DNA from: Bradyrhizobium yuanmingense
GTDB lineage: Bacteria > Pseudomonadota > Alphaproteobacteria > Rhizobiales > Xanthobacteraceae
Direction of reading: 5' to 3'
Length of the DNA: 64,000 nucleotides
Assembly: GCF_029167105.1 (NCBI RefSeq)
Contig: NZ_JARFML010000001.1
Coordinates: forward strand, 248,001 to 312,000
This document shows positions 1 to 8,837 of this stretch, piece after piece. Every line of letters starts with the position of its first letter. Within the stretch, counting starts at the first letter, position 1. A model generated the notes under the pieces. That model was not told the origin of the DNA and made no database searches. It saw only the letters and a list, made by a program, of their open reading frames with translations. The translations under genes and the position numbers were made by a program.

Positions 1-1360
1 TGTCGATGCCGGCCTTCTGGCACGCCTGCTTGATGATGGCCTGCGTCTTCTGGCGCGGGGAATTGGTCGAGGTCTGGAATACGTATTTGAGCTTCTTGCC
101 GTCCTTCTCACGGATGCCGTCCGCGCCCCTGGTCCAGCCGGCGTCGTCGAGGATCTTGTTGGCCTTATCGATGTCGAACTCGTATTTCAGCTTCGGTGAC
201 TTGAACTGCTTCGGCGCGTTGACGAAGCTCGCGGTCGCGATGGCGGCGCGTCCGTAGATGAACTTCTGGATCGAATCGCGGTCGATCAGGACATTGATGG
301 CGCGGCGAACGGCGGGATCGGACAGCGTCGGATGCTTGGTCTTGACGCTCGAGCGCTCGCCGTCGACCTCGGTCCAGGGGTCCGTGGTGTTGAGGATGAT
401 GAACTCGACATTGCCGGAAGGCGTGATGTCGAGCTTGCCCTTGCCACCGGCCTCCATGCGCTTGAGGACTTCCTCCTCCACCTGCATGTTCCAGGCAAAG
501 TCGTATTCGCCGGTCTGCAGCACGGCGCGCGCCGCAGACACCGCGTCGCCGCCGCCCTTGATCTCAAGCATATCGAAATGCGGCTGGTTCTTGATGTGAT
601 AGTCGGGATTGCGCTCGGCGCGGATCATGTCGCCAGGCTTGAACTCGACGAATTTGTACGGGCCGGTGCCGACCGGCTTCAGATTGCCCGGCGCTTCACG
701 CGACTTGGCCCCGACATACTCGCCGAAATGATGCTTCGGCAGGATCATCCCGACCGAGCCGACGAACGGATCGGCCCAGAACGGCGTCGGCGCCCGGAAG
801 ATCACCTTGACAGCGTGGTCGTCGATCTTCTCGACCTTGATGTCCTTGTAGGAGCCCGTGGTGTAGGCCGCGGTGGCGAGATCCGCGGCGTATTGCCAGG
901 TGAAGACGACGTCGTCGGCGGTGAAGGGCTTGCCGTCATGCCAGGTCACGCCGCGCTTCAGCTTCCAGATCACGCTCATGCCGTCGGCCGCAAGGCCGCC
1001 GTTCGCCTTGGTCGGAGCCTCGGCGGCGAGGCAGGGGATCAGGTTGCCCTCCTTGTCCCAGCCGGCGAGCGGCTCGAAGAAGATGCGCGAGGCAATCTGG
1101 TCCTTGGTGCCGAGAGCGAAATGCGGATTGAGCAGGGTGGGCGCCTGCCAGAGCAGCATCTTGAGCGTGCCGCCGCCGCCGGCCTTGGCCGGCTTGTACG
1201 GCAGCGTGGCGTCAGCCATCGCGACGTCATGCCAGACCAGGATTTGGCTCGCGATCGGCGCTGCGATTCCGACCGCGGCCATTGTCCTGATGAACGAGCG
1301 CCGCGACAGCGTGCCTTGCTTCACCTCTGCGACCAGATTGCGGATTTCGTTCTCGTTCAT
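1..1360 (-). CDS. Peptide/nickel-type ABC transporter substrate-binding protein (3' end outside window)
   Basis: Periplasmic solute-binding protein of the DppA/OppA/NikA family (SBP_bac_5), which delivers oligopeptides, nickel chelates or opines to an ABC permease. The reading frame is open from an ATG at 1358-1360 to the left edge, about 453 codons, so the C-terminus is missing. The N-terminus carries a twin-arginine signal (TLSRRSFIRTMAAVG) followed by a hydrophobic stretch. The mature part contains WHDGKPFTADDVVF and GTGPYKFVEFKPG, typical of the family. It is divergent from the MetQ-like gene. Its permease and ATPase genes, if adjacent, lie left of the window. The substrate cannot be told from the sequence. 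Confidence 0.9.
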   Translation of the reverse strand, partial: MNENEIRNLVAEVKQGTLSRRSFIRTMAAVGIAAPIASQILVWHDVAMADATLPYKPAKAGGGGTLKMLLWQAPTLLNPHFALGTKDQIASRIFFEPLAGWDKEGNLIPCLAAEAPTKANGGLAADGMSVIWKLKRGVTWHDGKPFTADDVVFTWQYAADLATAAYTTGSYKDIKVEKIDDHAVKVIFRAPTPFWADPFVGSVGMILPKHHFGEYVGAKSREAPGNLKPVGTGPYKFVEFKPGDMIRAERNPDYHIKNQPHFDMLEIKGGGDAVSAARAVLQTGEYDFAWNMQVEEEVLKRMEAGGKGKLDITPSGNVEFIILNTTDPWTEVDGERSSVKTKHPTLSDPAVRRAINVLIDRDSIQKFIYGRAAIATASFVNAPKQFKSPKLKYEFDIDKANKILDDAGWTRGADGIREKDGKKLKYVFQTSTNSPRQKTQAIIKQACQKAGID

Positions 1361-1706
1361 TGGATGATCCCCACTTCGTCGCCACCGGCTCAGTGCGCGC
1401 TAACTCAGCACGTCGGGCGTGGTGGAGTCAAAGAGAAGGACGCCGGCCCGGGTGCGGATGGAACGAAAGTGTAATCCGGGATTCTTGCCACGAGCGGCAG
1501 CAGCCCTGCTTGCGCGGCGCTTCATCCGGTTTACGCGCGCGCACTTTGTCGCACTCTGCATTCGTTTCCCGTTTGCGGCCGAATGGAGAAAGGCTGGCCC
1601 CGAGCCGCGGCCAATATGGATTTCCATTTCATTGATTTCGCATCGCAGAAAAGGGAATACGGTTCCGTTGCCCAAGACCCGTTGCCCAAGACCCATGGAG
1701 ACCAAG
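1361..1706. promoter_or_regulatory. Divergent intergenic region between two binding-protein genes
   Basis: This 346-base gap separates two divergent transport genes and must hold promoters for both. I could not recognise a riboswitch, a clear -35/-10 pair or a strong palindromic operator. Its right end contains a perfect 14-base tandem duplication (1667-1694) just before the metQ-like start. Confidence 0.4.
1667..1694 (+). repeat. Perfect 14-bp tandem duplication
   Basis: The unit gttgcccaagaccc occurs twice without a gap, at 1667-1680 and 1681-1694, and ends directly before the ATG at 1695. This looks like a recent slippage duplication. It displaces sequences upstream of the metQ-like gene but leaves the GGAG ribosome binding site at 1697-1700 intact. 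Confidence 0.85.
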
Positions 1707-2489
1707 ATGTCGTTTCGCCTTCCCCTGATTCTCTCCGCCGTGCTGGCCGCATGGTCCGCCGCAGCCGCGGCCGAGACCATCAAGATCGGCGTGACGCCCG
1801 GACCGCATGCGCAGATCCTCGAAGCCGTGAAGCCGATCGCCGCCAAGCGGGGCCTCGACATCCAGCTGCTGGAGTTCTCCGACTACGTGGTGCCGAACGC
1901 TGCGCTCGATGCCGGCGAGATCCAGGCCAATTCGTTCCAGAACCAGCCTTACCTGGACAATCAGAAGGCCGACCGCGGCTACAAGATCGAATCCGTCGGC
2001 CTGACCGTGAACTTCCCGATCGGCGTCTATTCGAAGAAGCACAAGGCCTTCGCCGATATCCCCGCTGGCGGCAAGGTCTCGATCCCGAACGATCCGACCA
2101 ATGGCGGCCGCGTGCTGCTGCTGCTGCGAGACAAGGGCGTGATCAAGCTGAAAGACGGCACCGGCTTCAAGCCGACCGTGCTCGACATCACCGACAATCC
2201 CAAGAAGCTGAAGTTCATCGAGGTCGACGCGGCGCAGGCACCGCGCGCGCTCGACGACGTCGATGCCGCCGCGATCAACACCAATTACGCAACCCAGGCG
2301 GGCCTCGATCCGGTCAAGGATCCGATCCTGCGCGAGGACCCGAAGGGGCCCTATGTCAACCTGATCGCGGTGCGCAGCGCCGACAAGGACAAGCCATGGG
2401 TCAAGATCCTCGTGGACAGCTACCACACGCCTGAGGTCAAGGAGTTCGTCCTGACCAAGTTCAAGGGCGCGGTGCTGCCGAGCTGGTAG
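1707..2489 (+). CDS. MetQ/NlpA-family ABC transporter substrate-binding protein
   Basis: Binding protein of the NlpA/MetQ family, which captures methionine or related small organosulfur or amino-acid ligands in the periplasm. About 260 residues. A signal peptide (MSFRLPLILSAVLAAWSAAA) leads into ETIKIGVTPGPHAQILE, the family's N-terminal strand. FQNQPYLDN and AAINTNYATQAGL match conserved parts of the ligand site. There is no lipobox cysteine, so it should be soluble. I chose ATG 1707 because GGAG lies six bases upstream; ATG 1695 is also possible. No metN or metI partner is present. The gene heads a run with a flavin monooxygenase and two AhpD-fold proteins, suggesting a ligand destined for oxidation. 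The substrate is inferred, not shown. Confidence 0.85.
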   Translation: MSFRLPLILSAVLAAWSAAAAAETIKIGVTPGPHAQILEAVKPIAAKRGLDIQLLEFSDYVVPNAALDAGEIQANSFQNQPYLDNQKADRGYKIESVGLTVNFPIGVYSKKHKAFADIPAGGKVSIPNDPTNGGRVLLLLRDKGVIKLKDGTGFKPTVLDITDNPKKLKFIEVDAAQAPRALDDVDAAAINTNYATQAGLDPVKDPILREDPKGPYVNLIAVRSADKDKPWVKILVDSYHTPEVKEFVLTKFKGAVLPSW

Positions 2490-2634
2490 GCAATCTGCCC
2501 GCCCGGAGTCCAGATCAAGGCGATCCGGCGGGCAGCCCGTATGAGGCTTGCGCATGTGCCCTGCGTAATGCCTGCTTGTCGGGAGCTGCGGCAACCGACA
2601 TCATCGGGACCCATCCTCGCCCGACAGGGATCGT

Positions 2635-3672
2635 ATGAAACGCTTTGCCAACCTGAAACGCCTGGGCTTCTTCACGCGGCTGCTCGACGAGGCGCCGGCG
2701 GCGGACCGCTATCGCTTCGCCGCCGAGCAGATCGTGCGCGCCGAGAAGGCCGGGCTCGATTCCGCGTGGATCGCGCAGCATCATTTCCATGAGCGGGAGG
2801 GTGGCCTGCCGTCGCCCTTCACCTTCCTCGGCTATGTCGCCGCGCAGACCTCGCGCATCCGCCTCGGCACCGGCATCGTCACCCTGCCGCTGGAGAACGC
2901 GGTGCGGGTGGCGGAGGATGCCGCGGTGCTCGATCTCCTCTGCAGCGGCCGCTTCGAGCTCGGCGTCGGCACCGGCGGCAATCCGTCGGCCTTCGCCGCC
3001 TTCGGCCTCGACAGCGCCCGGCGCAACGAGATTTTCAGCCGCAATCTGGACATCGTCCGCAAGGCCCTGACCGGCAAGCCGCTCGACGGCGGCGACACGC
3101 TCTATCCGCAGCGGCCGCAATTGGACAAGCGCATCTGGCAGGCGACGTTCTCCGTCGCCGGCGGCGCCCGCGCCGGCAAGGCCGGCGACGGCCTCCTGCT
3201 CTCGCGCACGCAGCCGCGGGCCAAGGACGCGCCGAACGCGACGCTCGCCGAGATCCAGAACCCGATCATCGACGCCTATCTCGCCGCGCTGCCGCCGGGC
3301 TGCGAGCCGCGCATCATGGCCTCGCGCAGCGTCTTCGTCGCCGACGACCATCGCGAGGCGCTGCGGCTCGCCGACATCGGACTGCGCCGCGCGCTGCCGC
3401 AATTCATGAAGGGCGGACACCTTCCGCCGGGCGAGACACTGGAAGAGATGATCACCGCGTTCGACACCCATGTCGGCGATGCCGACCACGTCATTGCTTC
3501 GCTTCGCACCGACGCCACGCTGGAACGGGTGACCGATCTCGTCTTTCAGGTGCATTCGGTCGATGCGCCGCATCCTCACGTCCTGCGCTCGATCGAGCTC
3601 GTCGCCGACAAGGTCGCGCCGGCGCTGGGCTGGACCCGGACGGCCGCCAAAGACGTTGCCCTCGCAGGCTAG
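2635..3672 (+). CDS. Luciferase-like FMN-dependent monooxygenase
   Basis: 345-residue protein of the bacterial luciferase-like (LLM) superfamily, TIM-barrel enzymes that use reduced FMN and O2 to oxidise small organic, often sulfur- or amine-containing, substrates. Family features: the N-terminal WIAQHHFHE segment, TSRIRLGTGIVTLPLENAVR for the flavin phosphate site, and GRFELGVGTGGNP. It most resembles the subgroup I know as KPN_01858, normally found beside AhpD-fold proteins of the Avi_7169 and Avi_7170 types, as here. The gene sits 35 bases upstream of the CMD-domain gene on the same strand, so co-transcription is likely. A separate flavin reductase is not encoded in the window. Confidence 0.88.
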   Translation: MKRFANLKRLGFFTRLLDEAPAADRYRFAAEQIVRAEKAGLDSAWIAQHHFHEREGGLPSPFTFLGYVAAQTSRIRLGTGIVTLPLENAVRVAEDAAVLDLLCSGRFELGVGTGGNPSAFAAFGLDSARRNEIFSRNLDIVRKALTGKPLDGGDTLYPQRPQLDKRIWQATFSVAGGARAGKAGDGLLLSRTQPRAKDAPNATLAEIQNPIIDAYLAALPPGCEPRIMASRSVFVADDHREALRLADIGLRRALPQFMKGGHLPPGETLEEMITAFDTHVGDADHVIASLRTDATLERVTDLVFQVHSVDAPHPHVLRSIELVADKVAPALGWTRTAAKDVALAG

Positions 3673-3706
3673 CCGGAATGAACAGAATCACACTGAACGA
3701 GCCTGA

Positions 3707-4309
3707 ATGATGGGTACGCAAGACATCATCGACACGCTCGCCGGCATCGAGCCCGGCTCCACCCTCGACGCCATCCGCGCGCGCCGCCTGCAGGCGCGCG
3801 AGAATGCGCAGAAGAGCTATCTCGCTTTGTTCGAGCCGATCGACGCCGGCGATTTCTCGCTGGCCGAACGCGCCGCGGTCGCGGCCTTCGTGACCGGGCT
3901 CCATGGCGCGTCCCCTGTCGCCGCCTTCTATCGGGACAAGCTTGCCGCGACTGCGGAAGGCGCGCCTCTGCTCGATGCGATCAACGCCGAGATCGAGCGC
4001 GGCAGGACCTCGGGTCCATATGGCGCCTATCCGGCCGGCCCGTTGTCGATCGAGAACAAGGCCGGGCTGATCTATCGCGTCAGTCCGGAGCGCAAGCCTG
4101 TCCTCGGCGCCCGGCTGGTCGCAGCATTGGAGCACGCGCATCTGCTTGTCTTCCACCCGCGCGACGCCGCATCCGCCGACATGAAGGCACTGCTGGCCGC
4201 CGGCTGGTCGGCCACCGGCATCGTCACCTTCTCCCAGCTCGTTGCGTTCCTGTCGTTCCAGGTGCGCGTCGTCAGCGGCTTGCGCACGCTCGCCGCGGCA
4301 AGCGCGTAG
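3707..4309 (+). CDS. CMD-domain protein (Avi_7170-like), no catalytic cysteines
   Basis: 200-residue all-helical protein that fits the carboxymuconolactone decarboxylase/AhpD fold as the partner type Avi_7170. It contains no cysteine at all, so it cannot carry the CxxC peroxidase centre present in the next gene. It may be a structural or substrate-binding partner. ATG codons at 3707 and 3710 are both possible. It is followed after 11 bases by the CxxC-containing relative, and the pair may form a hetero-oligomer (inference). Family assignment rests mainly on gene context and general similarity. Confidence 0.72.
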   Translation: MMGTQDIIDTLAGIEPGSTLDAIRARRLQARENAQKSYLALFEPIDAGDFSLAERAAVAAFVTGLHGASPVAAFYRDKLAATAEGAPLLDAINAEIERGRTSGPYGAYPAGPLSIENKAGLIYRVSPERKPVLGARLVAALEHAHLLVFHPRDAASADMKALLAAGWSATGIVTFSQLVAFLSFQVRVVSGLRTLAAASA

Positions 4310-4320
4310 GAGGCCCAATC

Positions 4321-4896
4321 ATGAGCACCGTCAATCCGCCCGTCGTCTTCACCCAGGACGAGCTCGGCTGGGTCTCGTGGATCGACCCGCTGCCCGAGGC
4401 CGAGCTGACCGAGCGGCACTACGCCGGCCTCGTCGACCGCGCCCGCGCCAAGTCGGAATATTTTCGTCTCTTGGTGCGCGATCCCGAAGTGCTTGAGGCC
4501 CGCACCAAGACCGACAAGGACATCTTCTACAACGTTGCCGACGGCCTGCCGCGCGCCGAGCGCGAGCTCGCGGCGGCGGCCACCTCGCGCTACAATGGCT
4601 GCATCTATTGCGCCTCCGTGCATGCGCGCTTCGCCAGCACTTATTCCAAGCGCCGCGACGACGTGCAGCGCCTGCTCGACGAGGGCATCAAGGCCGATCT
4701 CGGCGAGCGCTGGAATGCGGTGGTCAAGGCCTCGGTAGCGCTGGCCGCAACGCCGATCGCATTCGGGCCTGACAATATCGCCGAGCTGCGTCGCGCCGGT
4801 CTCGACGACGCCGAGATCGTCGACGTCGTCAACGGCGCCTCGTTCTTCAACTGGGCGAACCGGCTGATGCTGTCGCTCGGCGAGCCCTCGAAATAG
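4321..4896 (+). CDS. Alkylhydroperoxidase (AhpD)-like protein, Avi_7169 type
   Basis: 191-residue AhpD-fold protein with the complete redox motif C94-I-Y-C97-A-S-V-H101 (within NGCIYCASVHARF). In AhpD proteins this motif reduces peroxides through a cysteine pair and a nearby histidine. The GGCCCAATC leader before ATG 4321 gives a modest ribosome binding site. It lies between the cysteine-free CMD protein and an amino-acid-type binding protein. A likely role is removal of peroxide or a reactive product made by the upstream flavin monooxygenase; that role is inferred from context. Confidence 0.85.
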   Translation: MSTVNPPVVFTQDELGWVSWIDPLPEAELTERHYAGLVDRARAKSEYFRLLVRDPEVLEARTKTDKDIFYNVADGLPRAERELAAAATSRYNGCIYCASVHARFASTYSKRRDDVQRLLDEGIKADLGERWNAVVKASVALAATPIAFGPDNIAELRRAGLDDAEIVDVVNGASFFNWANRLMLSLGEPSK

Positions 4897-4954
4897 GCAA
4901 TCTCACCGGCACGAGAATTGCTGCTGTATCAACATTGAATGGATGGAGCCGTGA

Positions 4955-6112
4955 ATGAGCAACATCGATCGCCGTATCCTGGTCAAAGGCTCGCTCGCCG
5001 CCATGATGGCGGGCACAGCCTTCTCGCGCGCCGCACTGGCGCAATCCGCCGAGCCGATCCTGCTCGGCGTCAGCGGCCCCCTCACGGGACCGAACGCGCA
5101 ATATGGCGCGCAGTGGAAGCAGGGCTTTGATCTCGCGCTCGACGAGATTCACGCCGCCGGCGGCATCAACGGTCGCAAGCTCGCCTACCAGTTCGAGGAC
5201 AGCCAGAGCGATCCGCGTCAGTCGGTGGCGATCGCCCAGAAATTCGTCTCCGATCCCCGCATCGTCATGGAGCTCGGCGATTTCTCCAGTCCCGCCTCGA
5301 TGGCGGCCTCCCCGATCTATCAGCGCGGCGGCCTGGTGCAGTTCGGCTTCACCAATTCGCACCCCGACTTCACCAAGGGCGGTGACTTCATGTGGAGCAC
5401 GTCCGTGAGCCAGGCCGACGAGCAGCCGCTGCTGGCGTCCTACGCCGTCAGGCGGCTCGGCCTGAAGAAGCTTGCGGTGCTGCACCTCAACACCGATTGG
5501 GGCCGCACCAGCCGCGACCATTTCGTCAAGGCGGCCAAGGAATACGGCGCCGAGGTCGCGGTCACCGAGGGCTACATCGCCGAGGAACGCGATTTCCGCT
5601 CCACCCTGGTGCGCGTGCGCGACGCCAGCCCGGACGGGCTGATCCTGATCTCCTATTACTCCGACGGCGCGCTGATCGCGCGCCAAGCGCGCCAGGTCGG
5701 CCTGAAGCAGACGATCTGCGCGGCCAGCTCGGTGTACTCGCCGAAATTCCTGGAGCTCGGCGGCGAGGCGGTCGAGGACGTCCACCTCGGCACGCGCTAT
5801 TTCCCGCAGGATCCGCGGCCCGAGGTGAGGAAGTTCATCGAGGGCTTCAAGGCCAAGTACAACGGGCAGGAGCCCGACGCCTTCAACGCCTATTCCTATG
5901 ACGCGATGAACATGGCCGCTGCCGTGGTGAAGATCGGCGGCACCGACCGTCGCGCCATCCGCGACGCCTTCGCCAAGGTGAAGGACGTCTCCAGCGTCAT
6001 CTTCGGCAAGGCGACGTTCGACGTCGAGAGTCGCCGCGTCAAGGGCGCGATGAACGCCGAGATCGTCGTGCGCAAGGGCCAGTTCACGCTGTGGGACGGC
6101 AAGCCGACCTGA
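4955..6112 (+). CDS. LivK-type ABC transporter substrate-binding protein
   Basis: 385-residue periplasmic binding protein of the branched-chain amino acid/amide family (Peripla_BP_6). A signal segment (RRILVKGSLAAMMAGTAFS, possibly Tat-compatible) is followed by EPILLGVSGPLTGPNAQYG, the family's opening motif, and by GGINGRKLAYQFEDSQSDP. GGAG precedes the ATG. It begins the transporter half of the module, followed by a fused permease and two ATPases in LivHM-LivG-LivF order. Many members carry urea, amides or aromatic acids rather than leucine, so the ligand is uncertain. Confidence 0.9.
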   Translation: MSNIDRRILVKGSLAAMMAGTAFSRAALAQSAEPILLGVSGPLTGPNAQYGAQWKQGFDLALDEIHAAGGINGRKLAYQFEDSQSDPRQSVAIAQKFVSDPRIVMELGDFSSPASMAASPIYQRGGLVQFGFTNSHPDFTKGGDFMWSTSVSQADEQPLLASYAVRRLGLKKLAVLHLNTDWGRTSRDHFVKAAKEYGAEVAVTEGYIAEERDFRSTLVRVRDASPDGLILISYYSDGALIARQARQVGLKQTICAASSVYSPKFLELGGEAVEDVHLGTRYFPQDPRPEVRKFIEGFKAKYNGQEPDAFNAYSYDAMNMAAAVVKIGGTDRRAIRDAFAKVKDVSSVIFGKATFDVESRRVKGAMNAEIVVRKGQFTLWDGKPT

Positions 6113-6165
6113 CCGATGGCCGGAGCGCGCGCTCCGGCCGCTTTCTCCCTGATTAGGAATGCTGC

Positions 6166-7989
6166 GTGTCCTCCTGGCTCGACCACACCATCAACGGGCT
6201 GATCGTCGGCAATGTCTATGCGCTCGTTGCAGTCGGGCTCGCGCTGATCTTCGGCGTCAGCCGGCTGATCAACTTCGCGCAAGGCTCGATCTATCTGGTC
6301 GGCGCCTATATCGGCTGGATCGCGGTGGTGCAGCTGCACACGCCGCTGCCTCTCACCATCATCGTGGTCGCCGTGGCCGCGGCGATCGTCGGTCTGATCA
6401 TCGAGCGGTTCGGTCTGCGGCCGCTGCAAAACTCGGTGCGCATCGCGCCGCTGCTCGCGACCATCGGCATCAGCTTCGTGCTCGACCAGCTGGTGATGCT
6501 GATCTTCTCGCCCAATCCGCGCGCGCTGCCGAGCCAGTTGCCCGATGTCCGCTTCCAGGTCGGCGGCGGGACGATCGGGCCACTTGATCTGCTCATTGCC
6601 GGCGTCGGCCTCACCAGTGCGCTGCTGCTGTTCGTGTTCCTGCGTTACACCAAGCTCGGCTGGGCCGTGCGTGCCACCGCGCAGGACCGCGACGCCGCCA
6701 TGCAGATGGGCGTCGACGTCAACCGGGTCAATCAAGCCGTGTTCGGTATCGCGGCGGCGCTCGGCGGCGTCTCCGGCATGCTGGTCGGCATGTACTACAA
6801 CCAGATCGACACGGCGATGAGCCTTCAGGCGACGCTCAAGGGCGTCGTCGCGGAAGTCGTCGGCGGCGCCGGCAACGTGCCGGGCGCGGTGATCGGCAGC
6901 CTGCTGCTGGGCCTCGTCGAGAGCTACGGCGTCGCCGTGCTCGGCACCAGCTACCGCAATTTGTTCGCGTTCCTGCTGCTCGTCGTCGTGCTCGTGCTGC
7001 GGCCGAACGGCCTGTTCGTCAGCGCACGGCAGGCGCCGCCCGAGCCGCTCACCGGCACGTTCATCGCGCCGAGCCGCCCGGTGAATATTCCGCGCTGGGC
7101 GCTGTTGGCCGCCGTTGCCGGCTTTGCGATCCTGCCGCTGTTTCCGGTATCCTTCTACGTGCTCCAGACCCTGATCAACGCCTGGCTGCTCGGCATGCTC
7201 GCGCTCAGCCTGACGCTGGTTGCGGGCACGATGGGGCAGGTCTCGCTCGGTCATGCCGCGCTGCTTGCGATCGGCGCCTACACCTCCGCATTGCTGTCGC
7301 TGACGCTGGCCGTTCCGGCCGGACTTGCCGTCATCGGCGGTGGCCTGATGAGCGCCGCGCTCGGCACGCTCCTGATCTCGCCGTCCTTCCGCCTGCGCGG
7401 GCATTACGTGTCGATCGCGACGCTCGCGATCGGCGAGATCGTGGCGCTGGTGATCCTGAACTGGGAGAGCGTGACGCGCGGCCCGATCGGCATCTCCGGC
7501 ATCCCGCCGCTGGCTCTGTTCGGCTATGACCTGATCAGCCCGACCTCGGTCTACTGGTTCAGCCTTGCGGTGATGGTCGTGCTGGCGCTGCTGCAGGGGC
7601 GGCTGCTCACCTCGCATCTCGGCCGCAGCTTTCGCGCCATCCGCGACGACGACATCGCCGCGCGCGCCTATGGCCTCAGTCTGAACCGCTACAAGTCGCT
7701 CGCCTTCATCTTCGGCGGCTTCGCCGCCGGCGTCAGCGGCGGCATCGCCGCGCATCTCTATTCCTACATCAACCACGAGACCTTCAACACGCAGCAATCC
7801 ATCCTGGCGCTGACCGTCGTCATCCTCGGCGGCCTCGGCAACGTCGTCGGCGCGATCGTCGGGTCGGTCGCGCTGGTCGGCCTGCCTGAAGTCTTCCGTA
7901 TCGCGGCCGAGTACCGCATCCTGATCTACGGCATCGTTCTCTTGCTGCTGGTGCGGTTCAGGCCGCAGGGCCTGTTGGGGACGGTCTGA
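6166..7989 (+). CDS. Fused LivH-LivM branched-chain-type ABC permease
   Basis: 607-residue integral membrane protein that fuses both permease halves. Residues 1 to about 290 are LivH-like ([20 protein letters not shown] near the start; [15 protein letters not shown] near the end). Residues about 310-607 are LivM-like ([22 protein letters not shown] and [18 protein letters not shown], the ATPase-coupling loop). The start is GTG 6166 with AGGA seven bases upstream. Its stop overlaps the start of the first ATPase gene (TGATG). Split LivH and LivM genes are more usual; fusions are known in rhizobia. Confidence 0.92.
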   Translation: MSSWLDHTINGLIVGNVYALVAVGLALIFGVSRLINFAQGSIYLVGAYIGWIAVVQLHTPLPLTIIVVAVAAAIVGLIIERFGLRPLQNSVRIAPLLATIGISFVLDQLVMLIFSPNPRALPSQLPDVRFQVGGGTIGPLDLLIAGVGLTSALLLFVFLRYTKLGWAVRATAQDRDAAMQMGVDVNRVNQAVFGIAAALGGVSGMLVGMYYNQIDTAMSLQATLKGVVAEVVGGAGNVPGAVIGSLLLGLVESYGVAVLGTSYRNLFAFLLLVVVLVLRPNGLFVSARQAPPEPLTGTFIAPSRPVNIPRWALLAAVAGFAILPLFPVSFYVLQTLINAWLLGMLALSLTLVAGTMGQVSLGHAALLAIGAYTSALLSLTLAVPAGLAVIGGGLMSAALGTLLISPSFRLRGHYVSIATLAIGEIVALVILNWESVTRGPIGISGIPPLALFGYDLISPTSVYWFSLAVMVVLALLQGRLLTSHLGRSFRAIRDDDIAARAYGLSLNRYKSLAFIFGGFAAGVSGGIAAHLYSYINHETFNTQQSILALTVVILGGLGNVVGAIVGSVALVGLPEVFRIAAEYRILIYGIVLLLLVRFRPQGLLGTV

Positions 7990-8837
7990 TGGAGAAGCAG
8001 CTTCACGCCATGCTGTCCCTGCGCGGCCTGACGCGCCGTTTCGGCGGCCTCACCGCGGTCGATACGATCGACCTCGATCTCGCCAAGGGCGAACTGATCA
8101 GCATCATCGGCCCGAACGGCGCCGGCAAGACGACGCTGTTCAATCTCGTCACCGGGCTTGACCGGCCCGATGCCGGCACCGTCAGCTTCGAAGGGCAGGA
8201 CATCACCGGCCTGTCCCCGGAGCGGCTCGCGGCCGAAGGCATCGCGCGCACCTTTCAGCTCGGCCGCGTGTTCGGCAATCTCAGCGTCATGGACAACGTC
8301 CTGATCGGCGCGCACACGCGACTGCGCGCGGTGAAGCCGGCCGTGCCGGTGATCGGTCCGCTGCTGGAATTGGGTCTGGCCCTGCTGCGTCCCTCGCGCG
8401 TCAGGGCCGAGGAGGAGCGGCTGCGCGAGGAGGTGAAGGCCATCCTCGCCCGTTTCGGCGAACGGCTGCTGCCGCGCATCGACCAGCCCGCCTATAGCCT
8501 CTCCTACGCCAACCGCCGCCGCGTCGAGATCGCGCGTGCGCTCGCGCTGAAGCCGCGGCTGCTTCTGCTCGACGAACCCACCGCCGGCATGAACCCGACC
8601 GAGACCGCGGAGATGCAGGGGCTCGTCGCCGAATTGAAAGCCGAAGGGCTGACGATCTTGCTGATCGAGCACAAGCTGGAGATGGTGATGCGCCTGTCCG
8701 ACCGCGTCATCGTCATGGACGAGGGCAAGAAGATCGCGGAAGGACCGGGCGAGCAGGTGCGGAGCGATCCCAAGGTGATCGAGGCCTATCTCGGCCATGG
8801 GCTATCAGGGACGGCGGAGCAGGAGAGCGCGGCATGA
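7989..8837 (+). CDS. livG: LivG-type ABC transporter ATP-binding protein
   Basis: 282-residue cytoplasmic ATPase of the branched-chain-type transporter. Walker A is GPNGAGKTT at residues 41-49. The Walker B region is LLLLDEPTAGMNPTE and the switch histidine lies in LLIEHKLEM. The signature segment reads SLSYANRRRVEIARAL instead of LSGGQ; LivG proteins often deviate here (LSYGQ), but the NR pair is more divergent. Start and stop overlap both neighbours (TGATG and ATGA), so translation is probably coupled. Confidence 0.92.
   Translation: MEKQLHAMLSLRGLTRRFGGLTAVDTIDLDLAKGELISIIGPNGAGKTTLFNLVTGLDRPDAGTVSFEGQDITGLSPERLAAEGIARTFQLGRVFGNLSVMDNVLIGAHTRLRAVKPAVPVIGPLLELGLALLRPSRVRAEEERLREEVKAILARFGERLLPRIDQPAYSLSYANRRRVEIARALALKPRLLLLDEPTAGMNPTETAEMQGLVAELKAEGLTILLIEHKLEMVMRLSDRVIVMDEGKKIAEGPGEQVRSDPKVIEAYLGHGLSGTAEQESAA

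Noticed and set aside
1361..1706. SAM or cobalamin riboswitch before the MetQ-like gene
   Set aside because: I looked for conserved riboswitch cores expected for methionine-related genes and found none.
5896..7797. Open frame of 633 codons on the minus strand
   Set aside because: It is the complement of the fused permease gene; its composition is Arg/Gln/His-rich and typical of antisense frames in GC-rich genomes.
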